This document shows, one piece after another, positions 23,477-37,555 of a stretch of 64,000 nt of DNA. This DNA is from Colletes latitarsis (taxonomy: Eukaryota; Arthropoda; Insecta; Hymenoptera; Colletidae). The notes under the pieces are model-generated. The model ran no database searches. It had not been told where the DNA came from and saw nothing but the letters and a program-made list of their open reading frames with translations. Within the stretch, counting starts at the first letter, position 1. Every line of letters begins with the position of its first letter. The stretch covers positions 6,415,672 to 6,479,671 of the forward strand of contig NC_135134.1 in NCBI RefSeq assembly GCF_051014445.1, read 5' to 3'. A program made the position numbers and the translations under genes.

Positions 23477-26400
23477 AACCAGAAAAAGGCCCGGATCTGG
23501 CCAACAAGTATGCGAGAAACGCGAAAGTTTGTGCCAGATGATTGCAAATTCCAGAACTAACCCAGCCATAACCAGCGTTATCCTCTAAAATACTAATCGG
23601 AAACAGCTTTTATTGACGTTTCAGTGTGGTACCACATTACTACGTGATACATACCAGAAAAAGCCCAGGATCTTGCCAACAAGTATGCGAAAAATGCGAA
23701 AGTACGAGCCAGATAAGGGCAAATCCCAGACCTAGCCGAGACATAACCGGCGTTATCCTCTAAAATATTAATCGCAACCGGGTTTAATTGACTGTTTCTG
23801 TTTGGTACCGCAGTAGTACGTGATCCGAACCAGAAAAAGCCCAGGATCTGGCCAACGAGTATGCGCAAAATGCGAAATTACGAGCCAGATGTGGGAAAAT
23901 CCCAGACCCAACCGAGACATAACCGGCGTTATCCTCTTAAATATTAATCGCCACCAGGTTTAATTGTCTGTTTCGGTGTGGAACCTCATTACTACGGGAT
24001 CCAAACCAGAAAAAACCCAGGATCTGGCCAATAAGTAAGCGAAAAACGCGAAAGTATGAGCCAGATGATTGCAAATAGCAGAACTAACCCAGACGTAACC
24101 TGCGTTATCCTCTAAAATACTATTCGGAACCAGCTTCTATTGACTGTTTCAGTGTGGTACCACATCACTACGTGATACAAACCAGAAAAAGGCCAGGATC
24201 TGGCCAACAAGTATGCGAGAAACGCGAAAGTATGAGCCAGATGATTGCACATACCGGAACTAACCCAGCCATAACCACCGTTATCCTCTAAAATACTAAT
24301 CGGAACCAGCTTTTATTGACGGTTTCAGTGTGGTACCACATTACTACGTGGTCCAAGCATGAAAAAGGCCAGGATCTGGCCAACAAGTATGCGAAAAATG
24401 CGAAAGTACGAGCCAGATAAGGGCAAATTCCAGACCTAACCGAGACATAACCAGCGTTGTTCTCTAAAATACTAATCGAAACCAGGTTTAATTGACTTTT
24501 TCTGTGTGGTACCGCATTACTACGTGATCCAAACCAGAAAAAGCCCAGGATCTGGCCAACAAGTATGCGAGAAATGCGGAAGTACGAGCCAGATAAGGGC
24601 AAATTCCAGTCCTAACCCAGGCATAACCGGCGTTATCCCCTAAAATACTATTCGGAACCAGGTTTATTTGACTGTTTCAGTGTGGTACCGCATCGCTACG
24701 TGATACAAACCAGAAAAAGGCCAGGATCTGGCCAACCAGTATGCGAAAAATGCGAAGGTACGAGCCAGATGAGGGCAAATCCCAGACCTAGCCGAGATAT
24801 AACCGGCGTTGTTCTCTAAAATACTAATCGAAACCAGGTTTAATTGACTGTTTCGGTGTGGAACGTCATTATTACGGGATCCAAACCAGAAAAAACCCTG
24901 TATCTGGCCAAGAAGTATGCGAAGAACGCGAAAGTATGAGCCAGATGATTGCAAATCCCAGACCTAACCGAGACATAACCGGCGTTATCCTCTAAAATAT
25001 TAATCGCAACCAGGTTTAATTGACTCTTTCGGTGTGGTACCGCATTACTACGTGATCCAAACCAGAAAAAGCCCAGGATCTGGCCAAGAAGTATACGAGA
25101 AATGCGAAAGTACGTGCCAGATGAGGGCAAATCCCAGACCTAACCGAGACATAACCGGCGTTATCCTCTAAAATGTTAATCGCAACCAGCTTCTATTGAC
25201 TGTTTCAGTGTGGTACCATATTGCGACGGGATACAAACCACAAAAAACCCAAGATCTGCCCAACAAGTACGCGAGAAATGCGAAAGTACGTGCCAGATGA
25301 GGGCAAATACCAGACCTAACCATGACATAACCGGCGTTATCCTCTAAAATATTAATCACAACCAAGTTTAATTGACTGTTTCGGTGTGGTACCGCATTAC
25401 TACGTGATACAGACCAGAAAAAGGCCAGGATCTGACCACAAGAATGCGAAAAATGCGAAAGTACGTGACAGACGAGGGCAAATCCCAGACCTAACCGAGA
25501 AATAACCGGCGTTATCCTCTAAAATATTAATCGCAACCAGGTTTAATTGACTGTTTCGGTATGGATCGTCATTATTACGGGATCCAAACCAGAAAAAACC
25601 CTGTATCTGGCCAAGAAGTATGCGAAAAACGCGAAAGTATGAGCCAGAGGATTGCATATACCAGAACCAACCGAGACATAACCGGCATTATCCTCTAAAA
25701 TATTAATCGGAACCAGGTTTAATTGAATGTTTCAGTGTGGTACCAAATTACTACGTGGTCCAAGCCACAAAAAGGCCAGGATCTTGCCAACAAGTAGGCG
25801 AAAAATGCGAAAGTACGAGCCAGATGATTGCAAATACCAGAACTAACCCAAACATGACCAGCGTTATCCTCCAAAATATTCATCGCAACCAGGGTTCATT
25901 GACTGCCTCGGTGTGGTATCGCATTACTACGTGATCCAAACCAGAAAAAGTCCAGAATCTGGCCAACAAGTATGCTAGAAATGCGAAAGTACGAGCCAGA
26001 TGAGGGCAAATCCCAGACCTAACCGACAAATAACCGGCGTTATCCTCTAAAATATTAATCGCAACAAGGTTTAATTGACTGTTTCGGTGTGGTACCGCAT
26101 TACTACGTGATCCAAACCAGAAAAAGCCAGGATCTGGCCAACAAGTATGCGAAAAACGCGAAAGTATGAGCCAGATGATTGTAAATACCAGAACTAACCC
26201 AGACGTAACCTGCGCTATCCCCTAAAATACTATTCGGAACCAGGTTTATTTGACTGTTTCAGTGTGGTACCGCATCGCTACGTGATACAAACCAGAAAAA
26301 GGCCAGGATCTGGCCAACCAGTATGCGAAAAATGCGAAGGTACGAGCCAGATGAGGGCAAATCCCAGACCTAGCCGAGATATAACCGGCGTTGTTCTCTA

Positions 26401-28223
26401 AAATACTAATCGAAACCAGGTTTAATTGACTGTTTCGGTGTGGAACGTCATTATTACGGGATCCAAACCAGAAAAAACCCTGTATCTGGCCAAGAAGTAT
26501 GCGAAGAACGCGAAAGTATGAGCCAGATGATTGCAAATCCCAGACCTAACCGAGACATAACCGGCGTTATCCTCTAAAATATTAATCGCAACCAGGTTTA
26601 ATTGACTCTTTCGGTGTGGTACCGCATTACTACGTGATCCAAACCAGAAAAAGCCCAGGATCTGGCCAACAAGTATGCGAGAAATGCGAAAGTACGAGCC
26701 AGATAAGGGCAAATCCCAGACCTAACCCAGGCATAACCGGCGTCATCCTCTAAAATATTAATCGCAACCAGGTTTATTGACTGTTTCGGTCTGGTACCAC
26801 ATTACTACGTGGTTCAAGCCAGGAAAAGGCCAGGATCTGGCCAACAAGTATGCGAAAAATGCGAAAGTTCGAGCCAGATGAGGGCAAGTCCCAGAACTAA
26901 CCGAGACATAACCGGCGTTATCCTCTAAAATATTAATCGCAACAAGGTTTAATTGACTGTTTCGGTGTGGTACCGCATTACTACGTGATCCAAACCAGAA
27001 AAAGCCAGGATCTGGCCAACAAGTATGCGAAAAATGCGAAAGTACGAGCCAGATGATTGCAAATACCAGAACTAACCCAAACATGACCAGCGTTATCCTC
27101 CAAAATATTCATCGCAACCAGGTTTCATTGACTGCTTCAGTGTGGTACCACATCGCTACGTGATACAAACCAGAAAAAGGCCAGGATCTGGCCAACCATT
27201 ATGCGAAAAATGCGAAGGTACGAGCCAGATGAGGGCAAATTCCAGACCTAACCGAGACATAACCAGCGTTGTTCTCTAAAATACTAATCGCAACCAGGTT
27301 TAATTGACTCTTTCGGTGTGGTACCGCATTACTACGTGATCCAAACCAGAAAAAGCCCAGGATCTGGCCAACAAGTATGCGAGAAATGCGGAAGTACGAG
27401 CCAGATAAGGGCAAATCCCAGTCCTAACCCAGGCATAACCGGCGTTATCCTCCAAAATATTAATCGCAACCTGGTTTAATTGACTGTTTCGGTGTGGTAC
27501 CGCATTACTACGTAATAGAGACCTGAAGAAGGCCAGGATCTGGCCAACAAGTATGCGAGAAATGCGAAAGTACGAGCCAGATGAGGGCAAATCCCAGACC
27601 TAACCCGGACATAACCGGCGTTGTCCTCCAAAATATTAATCGCAACCAGCTTCTATTGACTGTTTCAGTGTGGTGCCACGTTACTACGTGATGCAAACCA
27701 GAAAAGGCCCAGGATCTGGCCAACAAGTATGCGGAAAATGTGAAAGTACGAGCCAGATGAGGGCAAATCCCAGACCTAAACCAGACATAACAGGCATTAT
27801 CCTCTAAAATATTAATCGCAACCAGGTTTAATTGACTGTTACGGTGTGGTACCGCAGTACTACGTGATCCGAACCAGAAAAAGCCCAGGATCATGCCAAC
27901 AAGTAGGCGAAAAATGCGAAGGTACGGGCCAGATGAGGGCAAATACCAGAACTAACCCAAACATAACCAGCGTTATCCTCCAAAATATTCATCGCAACCA
28001 GGTTTCATTGACTGCTTCGGTGTGGAACCACATTACGACGGGATCCAAACCACGAAAAACCCAAGTTCTGGCCAACAAGTATGCGAAAAATGCGAAAGTA
28101 CGAGCCAGATGAGGGCAAATCCCAGACCTAACCGAGATATAACCGGCGTTATTCTCGAAAATATTAATCGAAACCAGGTTTAATTGACTGTTTCGGTTCG
28201 GTACCGCATTAGTACGTGATCCA
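23477..28223. repeat. 27-monomer tandem duplication, unit D2 (4,747 bp)
   Basis: Second unit of the pair, read through about 27 monomers in the same order as D1, including the short-monomer variants GACGTTTCAG and AAAAAGCCAGGATC. The near identity over 4.7 kb makes this one of the most recent large events in the window, or a place where an assembler could have misjudged copy number. Confidence 0.92.
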
Positions 28224-29813
28224 AACCAGAAAAAGGCCGGGATCTGGCCAACAAGTATGCGAAAAATGCGAAAGTACGAGCCAGATGATTGCAAATACCA
28301 GACCTAACCCAGACATAACCAGCGTTATCCTCTAAAATACTAACCGGAACCAGCTTTTAATGACTGTTTCAGTGTGGTGCCACATTACTACGTGATCCAA
28401 ACAAGAAAATGCCCAGGATCTGGCCAACCAGTATGCGAAAAATGCGAAAGTACGAGCCGGATGATTGCAAATACCAGAACTAACCCAAACATAACCAAAC
28501 ATAACCAAACCAGGAAGAGGTCAGGATCTGGCCAAGAAGTATACGAGAAATGCGAAAGTACGTGCCAGATGAGGCCAAATCCCAGACCTAACCGAGACAC
28601 AACCGGCGTTATCCTCTAAAATGTTAATCGCAACCAGCTTCTATTGACTGTTTCAGTGTGGTACCATATTGCGACGGGATACAAACCACAAAAAACCCAA
28701 GATCTGCCCAACAAGTACGCGAGAAATGCGAAAGTACGTGCCAGATGAGGGCAAATACCAGACCTAACCATGACATAACCGGCGTTATCCTCTAAAATAT
28801 TAATCACAACCAAGTTTAATTGACTGTTTCGGTGTGGTACCGCATTACTACGTGATACAGACCAGAAAAAGGCCAGGATCTGACCACAAGAATGCGAAAA
28901 ATGCGAAAGTACGTGACAGATGAGGGCAAATCCCAGACCTAACCGGGAAATAACCGGCGTTATCCTCTAAAATATTAATCGCAACCAGGTTTCATTGACT
29001 GCTTCAGTGTGGTACCACATCGCTACGTGATACAAACCAGAAAAAGGCCAGGATCTGGCCAACCATTATGCGAAAAATGCGAAGGTACGAGCCAGATGAT
29101 GGCAAATTCCAGACCTAACCGAGACGTAACCAGCGTTGTTCTCTAAAATACTAATCGCAACCAGGTTTAATTGACTCTTTCGGTGTGGTACCGCATTACT
29201 ACGTGATCCAAACCAGAAAAAGCCCAGGATCTGGCCAACAAGTATGCGAGAAATGCGGAAGTACGAGCCAGATAAGGGCAAATCCCAGTCCTAACCCAGG
29301 CATAACCGGCGTTATCCTCCAAAATATTAATCGCAACCTGGTTTAATTGACTGTTTCGGTGTGGTACCGCATTACTACGTAATAGAGACCTGAAGAAGGC
29401 CAGGATCTGGCCAACAAGTATGCGAGAAATGCGAAAGTACGAGCCAGATGAGGGCAAATCCCAGACCTAACCCGGACATAACCGGCGTTGTCCTCCAAAA
29501 TATTAATCGCAACCAGGTTTAACTGACTGTTTCGGTGTGGAACCACATTACGACGGGATACAAACCCGAAAAAGCCCTGGATATGGCCAACAAGTATGCG
29601 AGAAATGTGAAAGTACGAGCCAGATGAGGGCAAATCCCAGACCTAAACCAGACATAACAGGCATTATACTCTAAAATATTAATCGCAACCAGCTTCTATT
29701 GACTGTTTCAGTGTGGTGCCACGTTACTACGTGATGCAAACCAGAAAAGGCCCAGGATCTGGCCAACAAGTATGCGGAAAATGCGAAAGTACGAGCCAGA
29801 TAAGGGCAAATCC
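28224..29813. repeat. Mosaic satellite linking unit D2 to block B
   Basis: Composed of pieces found elsewhere. About 28,318-28,890 matches 30,361-30,930 (offset 2,043), including a shortened dimer. About 28,980-29,510 matches 27,113-27,640 (offset 1,867). The GATATGGCC monomer near 29,580 matches the 7.8-8.4 kb type. No non-satellite sequence is present. Confidence 0.75.
28318..28601. repeat. Shortened dimer, copy 4
   Basis: Same junction, with the double motif from 28,487. It carries private changes AACAAGAAAATG and GAGGCCAAATCC. Copies 4 and 5 share GAGACACAACC in place of GAGACATAACC near their right ends, which groups these two together. Confidence 0.95.
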
Positions 29814-31884
29814 CAGACCTAGCCGAGACATAACCAGCGTTATCCTCTAAAATATTAATCGCAACCAGGTTTAATTGACTGTTACGGTGTGGTACCGCAG
29901 TACTACGTGATCCGAACCAGAAAAAGCCCAGGATCATGCCAACAAGTAGGCGAAAAATGCGAAGGTACGGGCCAGATGAGGGCAAATACCAGAACTAACC
30001 CAAACATAACCAGCGTTATCCTCCAAAATATTCATCGCAACCAGGTTTCATTGACTGCTTCGGTGTGGAACCACATTACGACGGGATCCAAACCACGAAA
30101 AACCCAAGTTCTGGCCAACAAGTATGCGAAAAATGCGAAAGTACGAGCCAGATGAGGGCAAATCCCAGACCTAACCGAGATATAACCGGCGTTATTCTCG
30201 AAAATATTAATCGAAACCAGGTTTAATTGACTGTTTCGGTTCGGTACCGCATTAGTACGTGATCCAAACCAGAAAAAGGCCGGGATCTGGCCAACAAGTA
30301 TGCGAAAAATGCGAAAGTACTAGCCAGATGATTGCAAATACCAGACCTAACCCAGACATAACCAGCGTTATCCTCTAAAATACTAACCGGAACCAGCTTT
30401 TAATGACTGTTTCAGTGTGGTGCCACATTACTACGTGATCCAAACCAGAAAATGCCCAGGATCTGGCCAACCAGTGTGCGAAAAATGCGAAAGTACGAGC
30501 CGGATGATTGCAAATACCAGAACTAACCCAAACATAACCAAACATAACCAAACCAGGAAGAGGTCAGGATCTGGCCAAGAAGTATACGAGAAATGCGAAA
30601 GTACGTGCCAGATGAGGGCAAATCCCAGACCTAACCGAGACACAACCGGCGTTATCCTCTAAAATGTTAATCGCAACCAGCTTCTATTGACTGTTTCAGT
30701 GTGGTACCATATTGCGACGGGATACAAACCACAAAAAACCCAAGATCTGCCCAACAAGTACGCGAGAAATGCGAAAGTACGTGCCAGATGAGGGCAAATA
30801 CCAGACCTAACCATGACATAACCGGCGTTATCCTCTAAAATATTAATCACAACCAAGTTTAATTGACTGTTTCGGTGTGGTACCGCATTACTACGTGATA
30901 CAGACCAGAAAAAGGCCAGGATCTGACCACAAGAATGCGAAAAATGCGAAAGTACGTGACAGATGAGGGCAAATCCCAGACCTAACCGAGAAATAACCGG
31001 CGTTATCCTCTAAAATATTAATCGCAACCAGGTTTAATTGACTGTTTCGGTATGGATCGTCATTATTACGGGATCCAAACCAGAAAAAACCCTGTATCTG
31101 GCCAAGAAGTATGCGAAAAACGCGAAAGTATGAGCCAGAGGATTGCATATACCAGAACCAACCGAGACATAACCGGCATTATCCTCTAAAATATTAATCG
31201 GAACCAGGTTTAATTGAATGTTTCAGTGTGGTACCAAATTACTACGTGGTCCAAGCCACAAAAAGGCCAGGATCTTGCCAACAAGTAGGCGAAAAATGCG
31301 AAAGTACGAGCCAGATGATTGCAAATACCAGAACTAACCCAAACATGACCAGCGTTATCCTCCAAAATATTCATCGCAACCAGGGTTCATTGACTGCCTC
31401 GGTGTGGTATCGCATTACTACGTGATCCAAACCAGAAAAAGTCCAGAATCTGGCCAACAAGTATGCTAGAAATGCGAAAGTACGAGCCAGATGAGGGCAA
31501 ATCCCAGACCTAACCGACACATAACCGGCGTTATCCTCCAAAATATTCATTGCAATCAGGTTTCATTGACTGCTTTGGTGTGGAACCACATTACGACGGA
31601 ATCCAAGCGACATAAAGCCCAAGATCTGGTCAACAAGTACGCGAAAATTGCGAAAGTATGAGCCAGATGATTGCAAATACCAGAACTAACACATACATAA
31701 CCAGCGTTATCCTCTAAATTCTTAATCGCAACCAGGTTTAATTGACTGTTTCGGTGTGGTACCGCATTATTACGTGATACAGACCAGAAGAAGGCCAGGA
31801 TCTGGCCAACAAGTATGCGAGAAATGCGAAAGAACGAGCCAGATGAAGGCAAATCCCAGACCTAACCAAGAAATAACCGGCGTT
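29814..31884. repeat. Satellite block B, copy 2
   Basis: Counterpart of 5,040-7,110. It contains its own copy of the shortened dimer (30,361-30,644) in the same relative place. A one-base deletion in GATCTGACCACAAG near 30,925 is also present at about 20,690, 25,435 and 28,885 but not at 6,150. This groups the copies at 20-31 kb together and apart from the left-edge copy. Confidence 0.75.
30361..30644. repeat. Shortened dimer, copy 5
   Basis: Same junction, with the double motif from 30,530, 2,043 bp after copy 4. It has CCAGTGTGCG near 30,473 where copies 1-4 have CCAGTATGCG. Copies 6 and 7 share this change. Confidence 0.95.
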
Positions 31885-32284
31885 ATCCTCTAAAATATTA
31901 ATCGCAACCAGGTTTAATTGACTGCTTCGGTGTGGTTCCGCATTACTACGTAATAGAGACCTGAAGAAGGCCAGGATCTGGCCAACAAGTATGCGAGAAA
32001 TGCGAAAGTACGAGCCAGATGAGGGCAAATCCCAGACCTAACCCGGACATAACCGGCGTCATCCTCCAAAATATTAATCGCAACCAGGTTTAACTGACTG
32101 TTTCGGTGTGGAACCACATTACGACGGGATACAAACCCGAAAAAGCCCTGGATATGGCCAACAAGTATGCGAGAAATGCGAAAGTACGAGCCAGATAAGG
32201 GCAAATCCCAGACCTAGCCAAGACATAACCGGCGTTATCCTCTAAAATGTTAATCGCAACCAGGTATAATTGACTTTTTCGGCG

Positions 32285-34856
32285 TGGTACCGCATTACTA
32301 CGTGATCCAAACCAGAAAAAGCCCTGGATATGGCCAACAAGTATGCGAGAAATGCGAAAGTACGAGCCAGATGAGGGCAAATCCCAGACCTAGCCGAGAC
32401 ATAACCGGCGTTATCCTCCAAAATATTGATCGCAGCCAGGTTTAATTGACTGTTACGGTGTGGTACCGCATTACTACGTGATCCAAAGCAGAAAAAGCCC
32501 AGTATCTGGCCAACAAGTATGCGAGAAATGCGAAGGTACGAGCCAGATGAGGACAAATCCCAGACCTAACCTAGATATAACCGGCGTTATCCTCTTAAAT
32601 ATTAATCGCCACCAGGTTTAATTGTCTCTTTCGGTGTGGTACCGCAGTACTACGTGATCCGATCCAGAAAAAGCCCAGGATCATGCCAACAAGTAGGCGA
32701 AAAATGCGTAGGTACGAGCCAGATGAGGGCAAATACCAGAACTAACCCAAACATAACCAGCGTTATCCTCCAAAATATTCATCGCAACCAGGTTTCATTG
32801 ACTGCTTCGGTGTGGAACCACATTACGACGGGATCCAAACCACGAAAAACCCAAGTTCTGGCCAACAAGTATGCGAAAAATGCGAAAGTACGAGCCAGAT
32901 GAGGGCAAATCCCAGACCTAACCGAGATAATACCGGCGTTATCCTCTAAAATATTAATCGCAACCAGCTTCTATTGACTGTTTCAGTGTGGTGCCACATT
33001 ACTACGTGATCCAAACCAGAAAAAGGCCAGGATCTGGCCAACAAGTATGCGGATAATGCGAAAGTACGAGCCAGATAAGGGCAAATCCCAGACCTAGCCG
33101 AGACATAACCGGCGTTATCCTCCAAAATATTAATCGCAACCTGGTTTAATTGACTGTTTCGGTGTGGTACCGCATTACTACGTAATAGAGACCTGAAGAA
33201 GGCCAGGATCTGGCCAACAAGTATGCGAGAAATGCGAAAGTACGAGCCAGATGAGGGCAAATCCCAGACCTAACCCGGACATAACCGGCGTCATCCTCCA
33301 AAATATTAATCGCAACCAGGTTTAACTGACTGTTTCGGTGTGGAACCACATTACGACGGGATACAAACCCGAAAAAGCCCTGGATATGGCCAACAAGTAT
33401 GCGAGAAATGCGAAAGTGCGAGCCAGATGAGGGCAAATCCCAGACCTAAACCAGACATAACCGGCATTATCCTCTAAAATATTAATCGCAACCAGCTTCT
33501 ATTGACTGTTTCAGTGTGGTGCCACGTTACTACGTGATGCAAACCAGAAAAGGCCCAGGATCTGGCCAACAAGTATGCGGAAAATGCGAAAGTACGAGCC
33601 AGATGAGGGCAAATCCCAGACCTAGCCGTGACATAACCGGCGTTATCCTCTAAAATATTAATGGCAACTAGGTTTAATTGACTGTTACGGTGTGGTACCG
33701 CAGTACTACGTGATCCGAACCAGAAAAAGCCCAGGATCATGCCAACAAGTAGGCGAAAAATGCGAAGGTACGAGCCAGATGAGGGCAAATACCAGAACTA
33801 ACCCAAACATAACCAGCGTTATCCTCCAAAATATTCATCGCAACCAGGTTTCATTGACTGCTTCGGTGTGGAACCACATTACGACGGGATCCAAACCACG
33901 AAAAACCCAAGTTCTGGCCAACAAGTATGCGAAAAATGCGAAAGTACGAGCCACATGAGGGCAAATCCCAGACCTAACCGAGATATAACCTGCGTTATTC
34001 TCTAAAATATTAATCGAAACCAGGTTTAATTGACTGTTTCGGTTCGGTACCGCATTAGTACGTGATCCAAACCAGAAAAAGGTCGGGATCTGGCCAACAA
34101 GTATGCGAAAAATGCGAAAGTACGAGCCAGATGATTGCAAATACTAGACCTAACCCAGACATAACCAGCGTTATCCTCTAAAATACTAACCGGAACCAGC
34201 TTTTAATGACTGTTTCAGTGTGGTGCCACGTTACTACGTGATCCAAACCAGAAAATGCCCAGGATATGGCCAACCAGTGTGCGAAAAATGCGAAAGTACG
34301 AGCCGGATGATTGCAAATACCAGAACTAACCCAAACATAACCAAACATAACCAAACCAGGAAGAGGTCAGGATCTGGCCAAGAAGTATACGAGAAATGCG
34401 AAAGTACGTGCCAGATGAAGGCAAATCCCAGACCTAACCGAGACATAACCGGCGTTATCCTCTAAAATGTTAATCGCAACCAGCTTCTATTGACTGTTTC
34501 AGTGTGGTACCACATTGCGACGGGATACAAACCACAGAAAATCCAAGATCTGCCCAACAAGTACGCGAGAAATGCGAAAGTACGTTACAGATGAGGGTAA
34601 ATCCCAGACCTAACCGAGATATAACCGGCGTTATTCACTAAAATATTAATCGAAACCAGGTTTAATTGACTGTTCCGGTGTGGAACGTCATTATTACGGG
34701 ATCCAAACCAGAAAAAGCCCAGGATCTGGCCAACAAGTATGCGAGAAATGCGAAAGTACGAGCCAGATGAGGGCAAATCCCAGACCTAACCGAGACATAA
34801 CTGGCGTTGTCCTCTAAAATATTAATCGCAACCAGGTTTAATTGAGTTTTTCGGAG
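32285..34856. repeat. 2,572-bp tandem duplication, unit F1
   Basis: Direct tandem copy of 34,857-37,428; 2,572 = 15 x 176 - 68, because one shortened dimer lies inside. Left flanks differ (GGCGTGG at 32,281 against GGAGTGG at 34,853) and right ends differ (GCCCTGG at 34,893 against GCCCAGG at 37,465), so the breakpoint lies in about 34,857-34,896. Every private variant I spot-checked (CCGATCCAG, GCGTAGGTACG, GCGGATAATGCG, AAAGTGCGAGCC, TTATTCACTAAAAT) is in both units; I noticed no difference. Confidence 0.92.
34164..34447. repeat. Shortened dimer, copy 6
   Basis: Same junction, with the double motif from 34,333, inside duplication unit F1. It has CAGGATATGGCC near 34,260 and GATGAAGGCAAATC near 34,416, both also found in copy 7. 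Confidence 0.95.
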
Positions 34857-37428
34857 TGGTACCGCATTACTACGTGATCCAAACCAGAAAAAGCCCTGGA
34901 TATGGCCAACAAGTATGCGAGAAATGCGAAAGTACGAGCCAGATGAGGGCAAATCCCAGACCTAGCCGAGACATAACCGGCGTTATCCTCCAAAATATTG
35001 ATCGCAGCCAGGTTTAATTGACTGTTACGGTGTGGTACCGCATTACTACGTGATCCAAAGCAGAAAAAGCCCAGTATCTGGCCAACAAGTATGCGAGAAA
35101 TGCGAAGGTACGAGCCAGATGAGGACAAATCCCAGACCTAACCTAGATATAACCGGCGTTATCCTCTTAAATATTAATCGCCACCAGGTTTAATTGTCTC
35201 TTTCGGTGTGGTACCGCAGTACTACGTGATCCGATCCAGAAAAAGCCCAGGATCATGCCAACAAGTAGGCGAAAAATGCGTAGGTACGAGCCAGATGAGG
35301 GCAAATACCAGAACTAACCCAAACATAACCAGCGTTATCCTCCAAAATATTCATCGCAACCAGGTTTCATTGACTGCTTCGGTGTGGAACCACATTACGA
35401 CGGGATCCAAACCACGAAAAACCCAAGTTCTGGCCAACAAGTATGCGAAAAATGCGAAAGTACGAGCCAGATGAGGGCAAATCCCAGACCTAACCGAGAT
35501 AATACCGGCGTTATCCTCTAAAATATTAATCGCAACCAGCTTCTATTGACTGTTTCAGTGTGGTGCCACATTACTACGTGATCCAAACCAGAAAAAGGCC
35601 AGGATCTGGCCAACAAGTATGCGGATAATGCGAAAGTACGAGCCAGATAAGGGCAAATCCCAGACCTAGCCGAGACATAACCGGCGTTATCCTCCAAAAT
35701 ATTAATCGCAACCTGGTTTAATTGACTGTTTCGGTGTGGTACCGCATTACTACGTAATAGAGACCTGAAGAAGGCCAGGATCTGGCCAACAAGTATGCGA
35801 GAAATGCGAAAGTACGAGCCAGATGAGGGCAAATCCCAGACCTAACCCGGACATAACCGGCGTCATCCTCCAAAATATTAATCGCAACCAGGTTTAACTG
35901 ACTGTTTCGGTGTGGAACCACATTACGACGGGATACAAACCCGAAAAAGCCCTGGATATGGCCAACAAGTATGCGAGAAATGCGAAAGTGCGAGCCAGAT
36001 GAGGGCAAATCCCAGACCTAAACCAGACATAACCGGCATTATCCTCTAAAATATTAATCGCAACCAGCTTCTATTGACTGTTTCAGTGTGGTGCCACGTT
36101 ACTACGTGATGCAAACCAGAAAAGGCCCAGGATCTGGCCAACAAGTATGCGGAAAATGCGAAAGTACGAGCCAGATGAGGGCAAATCCCAGACCTAGCCG
36201 TGACATAACCGGCGTTATCCTCTAAAATATTAATGGCAACTAGGTTTAATTGACTGTTACGGTGTGGTACCGCAGTACTACGTGATCCGAACCAGAAAAA
36301 GCCCAGGATCATGCCAACAAGTAGGCGAAAAATGCGAAGGTACGAGCCAGATGAGGGCAAATACCAGAACTAACCCAAACATAACCAGCGTTATCCTCCA
36401 AAATATTCATCGCAACCAGGTTTCATTGACTGCTTCGGTGTGGAACCACATTACGACGGGATCCAAACCACGAAAAACCCAAGTTCTGGCCAACAAGTAT
36501 GCGAAAAATGCGAAAGTACGAGCCACATGAGGGCAAATCCCAGACCTAACCGAGATATAACCTGCGTTATTCTCTAAAATATTAATCGAAACCAGGTTTA
36601 ATTGACTGTTTCGGTTCGGTACCGCATTAGTACGTGATCCAAACCAGAAAAAGGTCGGGATCTGGCCAACAAGTATGCGAAAAATGCGAAAGTACGAGCC
36701 AGATGATTGCAAATACTAGACCTAACCCAGACATAACCAGCGTTATCCTCTAAAATACTAACCGGAACCAGCTTTTAATGACTGTTTCAGTGTGGTGCCA
36801 CGTTACTACGTGATCCAAACCAGAAAATGCCCAGGATATGGCCAACCAGTGTGCGAAAAATGCGAAAGTACGAGCCGGATGATTGCAAATACCAGAACTA
36901 ACCCAAACATAACCAAACATAACCAAACCAGGAAGAGGTCAGGATCTGGCCAAGAAGTATACGAGAAATGCGAAAGTACGTGCCAGATGAAGGCAAATCC
37001 CAGACCTAACCGAGACATAACCGGCGTTATCCTCTAAAATGTTAATCGCAACCAGCTTCTATTGACTGTTTCAGTGTGGTACCACATTGCGACGGGATAC
37101 AAACCACAGAAAATCCAAGATCTGCCCAACAAGTACGCGAGAAATGCGAAAGTACGTTACAGATGAGGGTAAATCCCAGACCTAACCGAGATATAACCGG
37201 CGTTATTCACTAAAATATTAATCGAAACCAGGTTTAATTGACTGTTCCGGTGTGGAACGTCATTATTACGGGATCCAAACCAGAAAAAGCCCAGGATCTG
37301 GCCAACAAGTATGCGAGAAATGCGAAAGTACGAGCCAGATGAGGGCAAATCCCAGACCTAACCGAGACATAACTGGCGTTGTCCTCTAAAATATTAATCG
37401 CAACCAGGTTTAATTGAGTTTTTCGGAG
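34857..37428. repeat. 2,572-bp tandem duplication, unit F2
   Basis: Second unit of the pair. Just beyond its right end the sequence passes into block C copy 2. The junction between units lies in the most conserved part of the monomer (GGTACCGCATTACTACGTGA), as expected for unequal exchange between misaligned monomers. Confidence 0.92.
36736..37019. repeat. Shortened dimer, copy 7
   Basis: Copy of the 34,164 dimer produced by the 2,572-bp tandem duplication. The double motif starts at 36,905. By eye it is identical to copy 6. Confidence 0.95.
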
Positions 37429-37555
37429 TGGTACCGCATTACTACGTGATCCAAACCAGAAAAAGCCCAGGATCTGGCCAACAAGTATGCGTGAAATGCG
37501 AAAGTACGAGCCAGATGAGGGCAAATCCCAGACCTAACCGAGGCATTACCGGCGT

